Source: Lineus longissimus
Lineage: Eukaryota > Nemertea > Pilidiophora > Heteronemertea > Lineidae
Direction: 5' to 3'
Length of the DNA stretch: 64,000 bases
NCBI RefSeq assembly: GCF_910592395.1
Contig: NC_088319.1
Coordinates: 14,942,001-15,006,000, forward strand
The position numbers and the translations under genes are program-made. Shown here piece after piece: positions 21,201 to 32,441 of the stretch (position 1 is its first letter; every line of letters starts with the position of its first letter). The notes below the pieces were generated by a model. That model was given only the letters and a program-made list of their open reading frames with translations. It searched no databases and was not told where the DNA came from.

Positions 21201-24200
21201 TCATCCTGGATGAGATACATGAACGCGATCTCCACTCTGATTTCCTTATGATAATCATGAAGGAGATACTCCCTAAACGACCGGACCTGAAACTGATTCT
21301 GATGAGCGCGACCTTAAATGCAGAGCAGTTCTCTCAATATTATGGTTTGTATAACAAATGTTCCTTCTCCCTTGACACGCATCAGGAAGAGTTGTGATAG
21401 GAGGGCTGGACTTCTGACCGACCGTGAGGTTGTGGAATCCCTGCCGCTTAAGTCGGAGGCTCTTGTGATAGTGCTGATACTGATACTAGAACTGGTACAT
21501 TATCTTTTCCAGGTCAATGTCCGATGTTAAACATTCCTGGTTTTACCTTTGCGGTCGAGGAGCTTTACTTGGAGGATGTGGTTGAAATGCTTAAGTATGT
21601 AACATCTTTGTTTATGTAAGGTAAAGTGGTACAGTTATAGGCCCGGTGCAGTTATAGAGTCTGTGTGCATCAATGTGTACTACCAGCTGTTTTTACACTG
21701 GAGAGGCCTAAATTGTATTGCTTTACCCTCACCGTTGATAACAACATCAAGAGGGTATTAAAAATATACTAGGTTGGGAGGTAATCTCAGATATTACAAG
21801 CTCTAGGTACTTCTAAATTTGGTGGAAAACTTTAATTCTAAACTTTTTGCTCCAATGAGAAATGAAACACATGGCCACAGTTACATGTACTAACCAATCA
21901 TTCTGTACAAAAATGCCTCTAATTTTCAAACAAAATGTTGCTTTATTCAACCGCGTATGTTTGTGTACTGCAGGTACCAACCTCCGGAGCAGACGAACCA
22001 GCCGAGGAAGAAGCGACCGAGGAGTCAGGAAGACAGACAGAAGATTGAGGAGGAGAAGTGGAATTATGACGCCTGGCTCAGAAATCTGGAGTAAGGGTCC
22101 CTTGCACCTGATATCCATTGCTGTTAAAGCCTTCTCTTTCTTCTAAAGTTCTTCTAAACAGAGGCCTTGCAATCCGCCTTCTAAGTATTTAAGTTCAGTG
22201 GAGAGTCAAGGGTACATGCACTCCTTGACAGTAGAGAGTATGCGGTACTGACCTTCTGCTAACTTTAATCTTTTCTGACTTCCAGGTGTTCCCCTCGCAC
22301 ACAAAACGCTCTCACTCGCATGGATTCAGATCAGATCGACCTGGAACTAATTGCGGAGTTAGTCCGACACATCATGACAACGAAGGGCGATGGTGCTATT
22401 TTAATCTTTCTGCCTGGATGGGAACAGATCTCTAAACTTTACAAAATGTTGGAAGGTGACCGATTGTTCAATTCGAGGAATTCAATCCTTCTGCCGCTAC
22501 ATTCTCTGATGCCGACTGTTAATCAACGGGAGGTGTTTGACCGTCCGCCGCAAGGTGTTCGGAAAATTGTCATAGCAACGAATATTGCAGAAACGAGGTT
22601 AGTTTTATGCTTACCGTACTCCAGTGAAGATTCCCCAGTGAAGCCCAATGATCATGAGACAGGCCACATCTTATTTCTCATCTAAACTTGGCACGTTAGT
22701 TGACTGACACATTTCATCCAGATGGTTTATAAGGAACAAACCTTACTCGGCAGAATATCTCAAAATTCATTTCATTTTCCAGTATAACTATCGATGATGT
22801 GGTTTATGTGATAGACTGTGGAAAGATCAAACTCAAGAACTACGATGCTGCAAATAATGTGGCTACATTACAACCAGAATGGAATAGTTTAGCAAACTCT
22901 CGACAGCGTAGAGGAAGGGCTGGCAGGTATGGAAAAAAAGTCTGTATAGATGCTATAGCTAGCCGTGTGATTAATTAGTCTCCGCCACGGCACGTAGTGG
23001 CCGTGAGAGGAGACTCTTGGGTTAGCTAGGAAACTTTCTCGGCAAAATCAACCTCGGCCTAGGGCGCCGATGTGCCTATGCGTGTGTACACGTTGTAGTG
23101 CTTGTGGGTGGATTTCAATTGTCGCAATTTTGTCAAGATTTGACACGAAGTTTCGAGAAAACCGCACATTGATAAAATATTCTGCTCTTACGTACGGCGA
23201 GTTCATTTATTATTCCAAGTCCACGTCGGCAGTACGTCGTTATTCGAGCACTTTGAGCACGGAATACATTGTAGTTTCGTAGATTGTTTTTGCGGCAATG
23301 AGCACTCGGAACGTTACTCGCACGTCTTGGTTCCCTCGGCTGTTCCTAGAGGGCAGGAATAGCACGCCTCCTAGGAACAGCCGAGGGAACCAAGACGATG
23401 TTCGCACTGACTGCACATGCGCATTCAGAACGCCGTGGCGGAGACTTCAGAGTATGCCTGCAGACTCAACTGACAATTCTAGTTACAAATGGGCTACTCT
23501 TCCAAAAAAAGAGAAACAGAAATGCACAGGAACAAAACGGAAGTGAAAAAAGAAGAGATATTTTCTTCTTAAATGACATTCAATCCTAGGGGTATTCAGG
23601 CAGATAAGGTTGAGAAGGTTGGGTAGCCAGTGTCTTCACTGCTAACTGGGAAGAAACTGCTCTTAATTGCTTTGTGATTTCACGACAACAGCCCACATCG
23701 GTAGGATAGTGTATACACATGTAAGCTGGAGAGTTGTAATCAGTGTGGTGCCTGTTTCATGAAAATGTCTAATTTGCAGGGTGCAGCCAGGGGTATGTTA
23801 TCATCTCTACACAAGGTACCAGCATGAGAAACTAGAGGATTATCAGCTTCCCGAGATGCTCAGGACTAGGTTAGAGGAGCTCTGTCTACAGATCAAGGTG
23901 GGTAGATTGATATATTTTTGTCACTGGTAGGCAGGATACTGATACAAATCATCAAATATCAAATTTAGGTACAAATGTTTGCATTTTATCAAATGAATGT
24001 TGCTGCTTATAATTTCAGTTACTGAAACGAGGAAAGATTGAACCGTTTGTCCAGAAAGCCATGCAGCCACCGCCCATGGAGTCTGTGCTTAGATCCATTG
24101 AGCTTCTGCACCAGTTGGTGAGTTCAAATTGGGGGGAATGCAGATTAGTTTTTCCGAAGATACCAGTGGAGAGAGCCTCATAGCCTTGTGGTTAGCTCTG

Positions 24201-26636
24201 CTGGCTATCACCCAAGATGACCCGGCCGGGTTCAACCATGGGGAGAACTCAGAATCGTACTTCTGAAGATACCAGTAGAGGAACCTCATAGCTTAGTGGT
24301 TTCCCTGCTGGGTATCAAGCAAGAGGGCCCGGGTTCAAGGCCATAAACCTGCCAAAGTGGCTGGTAAAAAATACTCATCCAGCCTTGGAGGAAAAATATT
24401 TCCTGGAGAATGACGCCTCCAAGTTCAGAGCAAAGACTGAAGAGGAGGAAGAAGGATATACAGCTACTGGTACATTAGATAAAGCACAGTCATGGTAATT
24501 AGTTTCGAATCGTTATTTTTAGAATGCGTTAAACTTAGATGAGGAGCTGACACCCCTTGGGCACCACCTAGCACGTATGCCGGTCGACCCTCACACGGGA
24601 AAGATGATCCTATTTGGTGCCATGTTTGGATGTCTCGATCCGATACTGACCGTCGCTGCCAGTCTTAGCTTCAAAGATGCATTTGTTATTCCAATGGTAG
24701 GTACTGATTGGAACGTTGGGAACAGAAATTGTCCAGAGAAGCACTGAAACTGTCAAATTTTTTACCACCTTTCAATGTTTGCAATTCACAGAAAATTCCA
24801 GCCCAATGAATGTTTGAACACCAGTAGGTAGTGCATGATCTCAGCACTCACAACATCCGCAGAGATGGGTCAGATAATTCTAAGAAGGTACTCGGCCTCT
24901 AAATGTTTGTGACATGTTGCTTTCAGGGCAAGGAAAGGATGGCCGACCTGAAGAAGAAGGAATTGGCCCAGAACACCTGTAGCGATCACCTTATGTTGGT
25001 CAATGCGTACAATGGATGGTTGGCAGCTAGAGCCAAGGGGAGAGATCAAGCCTATTGCTGGGATAACTTCCTATCATCCAGCACCCTGTGGGTAGGTGTG
25101 CTGCGAAAACGTTCCTTTGATTGTGAGATATGTATTACGATATAAGTCAAGTTTTTACACCATCACTGTTAATCAGCACCTTGATGTTTCAAGTGGTTCC
25201 ACCATTCTTCTTCAGAAGTAAGATGTCTGACCGCTACATGTCAACAGGATTTCCGAGATGGGTGAAGGAGGCAATTTTGATTCGTAAGACGACCTACATG
25301 AATTGAGAGGGGGGCTACAGACAAAGTCACGTGTGGGATCAAGTCTAGGCAATACAACATCGAGCTGTCAGGCGTCCAACTTCTTGAGAAGAATGGTATA
25401 ACCATTTGAAACGTTTATAATTTATCGATAATCTGTCTACTTTCTCTGCACAGATGTTGACAAACATGAGGAAGCAGTTCGCTGATTTGCTCTTTGATCT
25501 CGGTTTCATATCGACCAAGTCACCTACAGATGCAGACGTTAACATCAACGCTGGTAACAACAAACTCTTACGAGCCGTGTTGTGTGCTGGGCTGTACCCA
25601 AACGTGGGGAAGATACCGTCTCAAAGAAAAAAAGGGTAAGTTGAATGACTGCTGGTAGAGAAGGAAGCATCCGTGAAAGAGTTTTGGAGTGTGACTCTGT
25701 TGGAGTAAATGTACCTTTCTTATTTCCAGCAGCAAAGTTAAACGAATTTGGAAAATCTTCACCAAGAACGATGGTCGCGTGAACATTCATCCAAAGTCGG
25801 TGAATTATGAAGAACCATTTCCTTATAAGTGGCTTGTATACTATCTCAAGATGAAGACGACTAAGGTAATTTTAAAACGCAGAGTGCTGGAAAAACCAAT
25901 CTGGCCCCTTGCATATGGCTGCCTGCTCTTATGATATAGGCACGTGACATGAAGACATTGTCACAACCATCTTTTTCTTGTCCTCCGACCTGTCCCACCC
26001 AGAATTGAAACGATTAGAAGACATCTCCAACTTTCTGTGACACTTCCCAATTGATGACCCTCCTAATCAATCACTTCATTCATCTTCAGGTGTACTTATA
26101 CGATGCCACAGCCATCTCGCCGTACCCTCTACTATTTTTCGGTGGTGACATCACGATAAAGAATGTGGATGGCGACGAATGTGTTGTCGTGGACGACTGG
26201 ATTGTTTTCAAGGCGTCGCAGAAGATTGCTTCTCTAGTCAAGGTAGGCTGCATATGATGATGTTAATCACTCAAGGGAGTCTCTAGGCAGCTTCACAGAT
26301 CACACAGGCTTGTGTAGGGGATAACACTATGGCGTTCAATCTTGTTCCCTTGACTCACATTACTAGAGATTGTCTACAGTTTCACCGTTGTCCACGGTGG
26401 TTCTTCAGAACTGACGTTGTTTACGTCTGATGTTTTCTTTGCAGGATTTGCGACATGAACTTGATAAGGTGCTACAAGATAAGGTCCAACGACCTGGCCC
26501 AACGAACTGGGCCAAGACGTCCAAAGAGGGCCAGGTAATGCGGGCGATACTAGATCTCCTGACGACTGAGGATTACGGAGAAATCGAAGATGTTCAACAA
26601 GGAATGGACGAACAAGACGCAGATGATGAATATTGA
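18299..26636 (+). CDS. DHX36: DHX36 (RHAU/G4R1) G-quadruplex DEAH-box helicase
   Basis: Twenty exons join in frame to 1084 aa (human about 1008): 18299-18455, 18581-18705, 18929-19253, 19580-19711, 19938-20080, 20365-20619, 20896-20971, 21178-21344, 21513-21594, 21974-22090, 22286-22597, 22783-22926, 23780-23897, 24019-24117, 24523-24696, 24927-25091, 25454-25635, 25730-25865, 26090-26242, 26444-26636. DHX36 unwinds G-quadruplex RNA and DNA using ATP. A Gly/Arg-rich N-terminus precedes the quadruplex-binding RSM helix ([16 protein letters not shown], about residues 69-84). Motif I GETGCGKT is at 310-317, DEIH at 416-419, motif III is SAT and motif VI is QRRGRAGR. The HA2/OB-fold region follows ([39 protein letters not shown]). 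The linker in exons 3-4 is longer and Ser-rich compared with human. The identification is firm. Confidence 0.96.
20181..20280. repeat. dispersed repeat copy in DHX36 intron 5
   Basis: It shares segments such as TCGATTTTCT, ATGGCTATA-TACAGA-CCAG and ATC-CCAGAGC, in the same order, with 30893-30990. This suggests an interspersed repeat family, class unknown. Confidence 0.5.
22977..23446. mobile_element. non-autonomous element with 14-bp terminal inverted repeats in DHX36 intron 12
   Basis: AGTCTCCGCCACGG (22977-22990) is perfectly inverted at 23433-23446. Inside, a second perfect 27-bp inverted repeat (23323-23349 and 23371-23397) forms a hairpin with a 21-bp loop. No transposase frame is seen. 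The composition is richer in CpG than the surrounding intron. Target-site duplications were not recognised. Confidence 0.65.
24155..24350 (+). mobile_element. tRNA-derived SINE with two tandem heads in DHX36 intron 14
   Basis: Two copies, each beginning near GAAGATACCAGT, carry Pol III type A-box and B-box sequences. Head 1 has TAGCCTTGTGGTTA (24181-24194) and GGGTTCAACC (24228-24237). Head 2 has TAGCTTAGTGGTTT (about 24289-24302) and GGGTTCAAGGC (24331-24341). Neither would fold as a functional tRNA. Confidence 0.65.
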
Positions 26637-26918
26637 TGATGCCAACCCTCCCATAGCGGGCCTTTGGACTGCTTCTTAAGTGCACTCACGTAAAGCCCTG
26701 CTGAAATTGGACCTCTACATGAGCCAGTGGAGGTCAGAAAGTCATTGAATCTCTTTCATTGTACTGCCATCGGGTGTATTGTTGAAATATAGCTGATGAA
26801 CATTCTTTCAAAACGCTGGTTATTGTTTATGCTGGTTTGATGTTACCCTTCTGGTTTGGTACATGTAGCATTCAAGTGCCATATGTGATCCTGTCACAAC
26901 CGGTAACGCATGTATCCC

Positions 26919-27044
26919 CATTGGGTGATATGAATAAAGACTAGCAAATGCTTTTACTCCGGTTTTGTACAGGAAGGCCTAGTGTAAATGTGCATGGAGA
27001 TTTAGATAAAAGCATTTGCTAGTCTTTATTCATATCACCCAATG
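26919..27044. repeat. 38-bp perfect inverted repeat at the 3' end of DHX36
   Basis: The arm 26919-26956 is exactly reversed at 27007-27044 with a 50-bp spacer. Each arm carries AATAAA, one on each strand. It may be the termini of a small element that supplied the poly(A) signal. Confidence 0.75.
26933..26938 (+). terminator. polyadenylation signal of DHX36
   Basis: AATAAA lies about 300 nt after the DHX36 stop codon and falls inside the left arm of a 38-bp inverted repeat. Confidence 0.6.
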
Positions 27045-27690
27045 TTTCGCCAATGTATTGCCCGGTCACAACCATTGGGTCAGGTCTCCCAGCGAAGCTA
27101 CAAAGACCTTCGCAGACAATGGTTTGGGTCTGTCCGTGTGATTTTCACAATGTCACAACCTGTCCTCATTGAAAATACATGATAATACCATCACTTTGCA
27201 ACGAAAGGGTCAGATCCCCCAGTGTCTATACCATTGCAACCAAAGGCGTAGGACTCCCAGTGCAATCTTCTCTATGTCACAATCTGTCCTCACTACCCAT
27301 ATCTATAACAGCACAACCAATGGATCAAGTCTCGAACCTCCTAGCCAGTCCTAACTACCGTGGTAGAAGCTTGAAATGTTCTTGGATAAAATGTCTGGGG
27401 AACAATGGATTCTATTATGCACTTTAATCTCCGAGCTATTGACAGCCATGGGCTCTATATAGAACCATATACTACAATTCGTCAGAAAACAATAGGCCCA
27501 TGCAGACACTTTTTCCGGGGGCCATTACTCCTTCAACACCAGCGTAGCCAATGGTTCAAGTCTCCCAGTGTCATCTTTTCTGGGTCACAACCAGTCCTTA
27601 CTGCCGATTTATACACCAGCGTAATGAATGGGTCGAATCGGCCAGAGTCCTATTTACTGGGTCATAACCAGTCCTGACTGTGACTGAATC
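27045..27690 (+). repeat. degenerate minisatellite-like region
   Basis: Variants of CACAACC-AGTCCT, CAATGGGTCAAGTCTCCCAGTG and GCAACCAAAGG recur irregularly every 60-110 bp. Units are too diverged for an exact period. Reading frames here are not credible genes. Confidence 0.45.
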
Positions 27691-27977
27691 GGGCCTGCAT
27701 GTCCCCAATCGTGTAGCTGATACTGTCGGAGATATGAGACGTACAGCCACAACCATCTTGTATGGTAGGCGGGAGGGGACGTAAATCAGAATATATCGGC
27801 CGATTAATTACTTGCGCCGCAAAGGCCTCCCGCGAATGATGCACCGCAACAATGCCCCGCTAAAAACACTCCGCGAAAGAATGCCGTGTGACCCAATTTA
27901 AACCAATCAGGAGCCAAGGACGGTTTGAATTTTGCGGCAGAGGTATTTTCGCGGGAGTCTTCTGCATGATTTGCGGG

Positions 27978-28125
27978 GGACTTATGCAAATTTCGACACT
28001 TTAGCGGCGCACTTCTTTAATCAATCAGAGACATCGTAACTTCGTAAACCCGCCGCCAATAAGTAACGATGTCTCTGATTGGTTAAAGAAGTGCGCCGCT
28101 AAAGTGTCGAAATTTGCATAAGTCC
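27978..28125. mobile_element. fold-back element, about 64-bp arms
   Basis: The left arm (27978-28042) and right arm (28062-28125) are inverted copies beginning GGACTTATGCAAATTTCGAC, with a spacer of about 20 bp. At least one mismatch is seen. The sequence just to the left (27800-27975) also contains inverted GCGGG-rich words, so the element may be larger. Confidence 0.75.
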
Positions 28126-30892
28126 CACGTCACAACCAGTGCAAAATGTCCACGAGTACTGTCGCGACAATGTCACAACCGGTTAGATATGTCGGTCAAT
28201 GATGCTGTACCAAATGAACTTCTGAGGGAATTTCTCTCTGTATAGGACAGAAAGGATCTTGCCGGAATGGTATAGCCAGACTAAGCTGGATTTAAAGGCG
28301 TGTTGTTGGATCATGGCCTCTGTGTGTAGGTAGAATATCCACAGTACGCGTCCAGACAGCATCTAAGTATTGACAATGTGTTATTTGAATGATTGGATGA
28401 TTGGGCGACATTTTCACCCTTGAAACAACATTACATATATGCACTTTAAAGGTTATTTACATTATGTAATAAAACTCGCAGACAACCCGTGAGTTGATCG
28501 ATTTGTTTCCCAAATCATGTAAACCATGGGAGTTGGTACCGGAGTTAGAATCGATCAGAGTCATAATTCAAGTGTTACTGCCCGATCCAAATGTCTTATC
28601 ATAACTTTCTGGCTATTGACTGCGATGTTAGATATAGGTAGCAAAAGATGATGATTCAGAGTCTACCTACCAAAGAGCGTCTGTAGCAAGCAACAACATG
28701 ATAAACTAGAGGATAGTTTCTTGGCATAAGTTATCCGCTTAGAGCCGAAGCGGGCACCAGACCTGTACTATGATCATGATGATATAGGCCTACTGCCAGC
28801 TATAGCTTTTGAGGAATGGATGAAGCCGTGCAGGCTAGAACTTACCAGTTTATTAGATAGAAATACATAGTTCGGAGCTTTGAGGTTTAACTTCGTGGTA
28901 ATTGTTCGTAGAGGATAAAGATACCAGGATTGAAACTCACTGTGATTGGAAGCTATTCACGGTTAGGACTAATCTTTTAACATGAAAGGATAAAGTTTTA
29001 GCCACTTACATGACTTTAAAATTGTTCCTGGTGATCTTTCGAAACGGACATGGGTGGTACTGGATGCAACAGAAAGCTACTGTAGAATCATGAATTGATG
29101 AACTGCTATTGATGATAACATCTAGTAGCAACCAAGCTAAACGCTACGTTGATGGTTCTGGAATTGGGGCAGTTAAGTTGTTAGCAGATACCGAATTGGT
29201 CATCATATATACTCTGGGTAATTCTCTATAGGTTCGACTGCAACTGAGCTAATTTGTTTCTGGGTTTCCTCTTAACTTTCATACAGAAGGAGTACATTGT
29301 ATTGTTGGTCCACAGGAAATTTCCTGGTGTTGAAGTTAGCAAGGAGTGGTCAAACCGATAGCAACTGATATAAAACCGGACTATTCGAGTAACCCATTTA
29401 TCTGGAGTAACGGAACCTTTTTCTTGCTGAAGAGGTGAGTCTTTTTTATTCTATGAAATATAAGCCTACTGTAGACGATTTAAGTAGGTTTTTGGCCCTA
29501 CCGCTTGACGCAGTTAACAGAGAACTGGGATTTTGTGAAAGGTGCTGTTGAGATGACATATTGACTTCAGAGTTGGGCGTCAACTAGGACATCTGACCAT
29601 TCTTCTTCTTCAGCGGTCGCTCTGCACTTGGTAATCGCTCGTTTGCTGTGGTCATCGCGGGTGCCTGTTACGAGAAACAGTTGGTGATTGCAGCGACCTG
29701 CGATAATAACAAACCCAGGGTTAACTTGTTTTACCCGCGAGAGACAAGAGACAATTTTTGTCGCACATAATAGCTGCAATAGCAATAGAGTTCATTTGTT
29801 TGCGCGGCGCTTTAGCTACAATATATAAAAGTGTGGTGGAACAAGTCACAAAAGACTGACGCAGTTAACAGCAATCATCGCCGCCAGTTGCTGTTAAAAG
29901 CGCGATTAAATACCATATTCAGAAATTAAACATCGGCAACAACATAAACTAATGTGTGGATGCTTTGATTGCATCCAAATAATAGAAATAACTTCATCAA
30001 ACAGTGTTTGATTAATTAATGTAATTCCAAGGCCGAATGCTGGGGAGGTTGATCAAATACGCGAACAAGGGTAGCACTCCGTGGACATTGAGGCTTCGGG
30101 TCCGGCTATCACTCGACTGATATTTGGACAGGCAACAGACAATGCCTGACAATTGATTGCATGCATATAGCATTCGAGTTGGCTTTCTAATGACCTGCAC
30201 TTTCGAAGTCTTAACAACTCGAGTATATACATGCATATTGCAATATATACACAAAACTAGGGGATATGTTGGCTAATAGTCTTCCTATGGAAAGGATGAA
30301 GTTGATCCACTGCGTCAGGAGTGTACTAAATAGGAATAGATGCTTCCAGTAGATCAGATCGACAGCACTGCGGTCAAATTTGTGATGAAACATCATATCT
30401 TGCCAATCACGCGACTGTCTAGACGCGTCCTTTACTAGTCTAAGGAGGGATTTTGCCGCAACTCAAGATGGCCGCCATAATAAAAAAAATGGCCGCCAAA
30501 TATGCATGATCGCATTGGTAGATCGTTTTGACTGTGGAGTAATACACCAGTCTGGTCAGTTAGACTGTTTTATTGCTGCACGTCGCGGTACTCAAAGCTT
30601 TAAAACGTTATCATTCACATACATTTCAGACGTGATATCAACTTTGAGGCCTATTCTAGCCCCAGAGTGTTATCTATTGCTAACGCTCACCGGACTGTAA
30701 TCTAGACTTGGTGGTGTGTGCTTTCAAAATAAAACTTGTTTAGATTGTGGAGCATACTTTGCAGTTGGTGGCGGCAAATACCTATCCGATTCAGGAATAG
30801 CGGATGTTCACATACATCAGCCGAGTAAATGCTGGCATATTTCATGTTCAAGGCATGAAAACTGCTGCCTAGTTGCAAGACTTCTTCTTCTT

Positions 30893-30990
30893 AGCTTTCG
30901 ATTTTCTGTTTTATGGCTATACTACAGAGCCAGTAAACCTGGCTGTCGTCTCTCCTCTGGTTCTCTGCTTGATCACCAGAGCTTATATTG
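30893..30990. repeat. dispersed repeat copy related to 20181-20280
   Basis: Aligned by eye with the copy in DHX36 intron 5 over about 95 bp, with roughly three quarters of the bases matching and several indels. Confidence 0.5.
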
Positions 30991-32019
30991 ATGCAGCGTG
31001 TGGCCATGTTGCCAGTCTCTCGGTGTCACAGAGTGGGCAGTTCTGGAGCACATGCTCTGGCGTCTGATCAGATGTGCTGCACGTTGGCCCTTTCTTACAG
31101 GTTTGTCAGTCGGCGAAAGCAGCGTTGAAAGCACCAACGTTGAAAGGAGAGCCTCATTGGTTGTCGCATATATACCTACCACATGGCAAGTTTTAAAAAG
31201 GTTCGTTTGATAAGTTGGGACTTCTGATACCTGATTGGTCGTGATTGTGACGTTGTAGCACCATGTCGATGACATTGGCACAAGGCGCTCAAACATGTAT
31301 GTATGTGAATTCCATAGTAAAATCTGTTGTAGTTAGATAACACTTTATCTCTCATGTTCTCTCAACCCAAGGACAAACTTTTACCGTACAGCAGGTAACG
31401 AGCTTTAAGGGAAAGTGGTATTACTATTTACTTGATGGGTATGCTACACGGTGTCAGGTTCAATGTACGTTGTGAAGGTAGAGTTTCTCAGTCTTGGGGA
31501 GGAACATCAATATATTCAACCTTTGCTTGAAATCTCCATATCCATGTACCAAGCTGTTCGCAAGAATTGAACAGCCTACAATGTATGCAACTTTTCTGAA
31601 TATCCATCTGCTGAAAGGCATCCGGCAAAGAGAGTGTTATTTTTGGACATTCCTGGCTCCTGCCAATTATCTCCCTTAATGCTGCATGGTATAAATGGGA
31701 TAGTTTTATCACAATAATTGGTCCCTAAATCAAATTTAAAAGCTAACTCGGATAAGCCTTCGTTTAGATTCGAGGATTTATTGACCAAGGCCATAAAATG
31801 GACTCATTGTGATAAAGTTATCGGGCTACTGAAGAATTTGCTATTCGCCATGTGCTATCCATCGATACAGAGCGATTTACGACTTTGCAAATACAACTGG
31901 AGTTGGTATACTTTTTCAAGCGTTTTGACTCATCGATCTTAGCCCAGTCTACGTCTTTGACTTTTTGCCAAAACGGTGGCACGTTTCTAACCCCGCAGCA
32001 TGGGCTCTCAGAGGTCCAA

Positions 32020-32215
32020 TTTGATCAGATCCGATTCTTGACTTTGCCACCAGGGGGCCAAACAGAAAACATAAATAGGCTTAAGGTCTTGAAATAATAT
32101 CGCATTCAAATATTTCAGTAAAGATCCGACCTACATTAACTTGATCGGATCCGTTTCTTGACTTTGTCACCAGGGGGCCAAACAGAAAACATAAAAAGTA
32201 CTGAAGGCCCTGAAC
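32020..32215 (+). repeat. two-copy direct repeat
   Basis: TTGATC-GATCCG-TTCTTGACTTTG-CACCAGGGGGCCAAACAGAAAACATAAA occurs at about 32020 and again about 120 bp later, near 32140. The intervening sequence is less similar. Its nature is unknown. Confidence 0.6.
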
Positions 32216-32441
32216 TAATATAATCGTATATTATCTTCAGACCTTCCGGAACCGGGTCCGGTCGTTCAAAACAATTTTGTCATACTACGCTGACGTTAAC
32301 TTACGCCCCTGATGTACGATTTTAATACGATTAAAATTTCTGTTCCATTTTCAGATCTCCCTGCGAGGATGTCTCGAGGTCGGTGATTGGTAGCTTTATT
32401 TAGGCACGCTCAAACTTCTGATGTTTACAGGGGGCATCGAG

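Larger units (their letters stand above)
28126..32441. other. intergenic / upstream region of the first dispanin gene
   Basis: No exon with convincing borders is seen. Scattered frames lack domains. The region holds a dispersed-repeat copy and a pair of short repeats near 32.1 kb. Confidence 0.4.

Noticed and set aside
24181-24341. Functional tRNA genes
   Set aside because: A and B boxes are present, but the cloverleaf does not form, so they are SINE heads.
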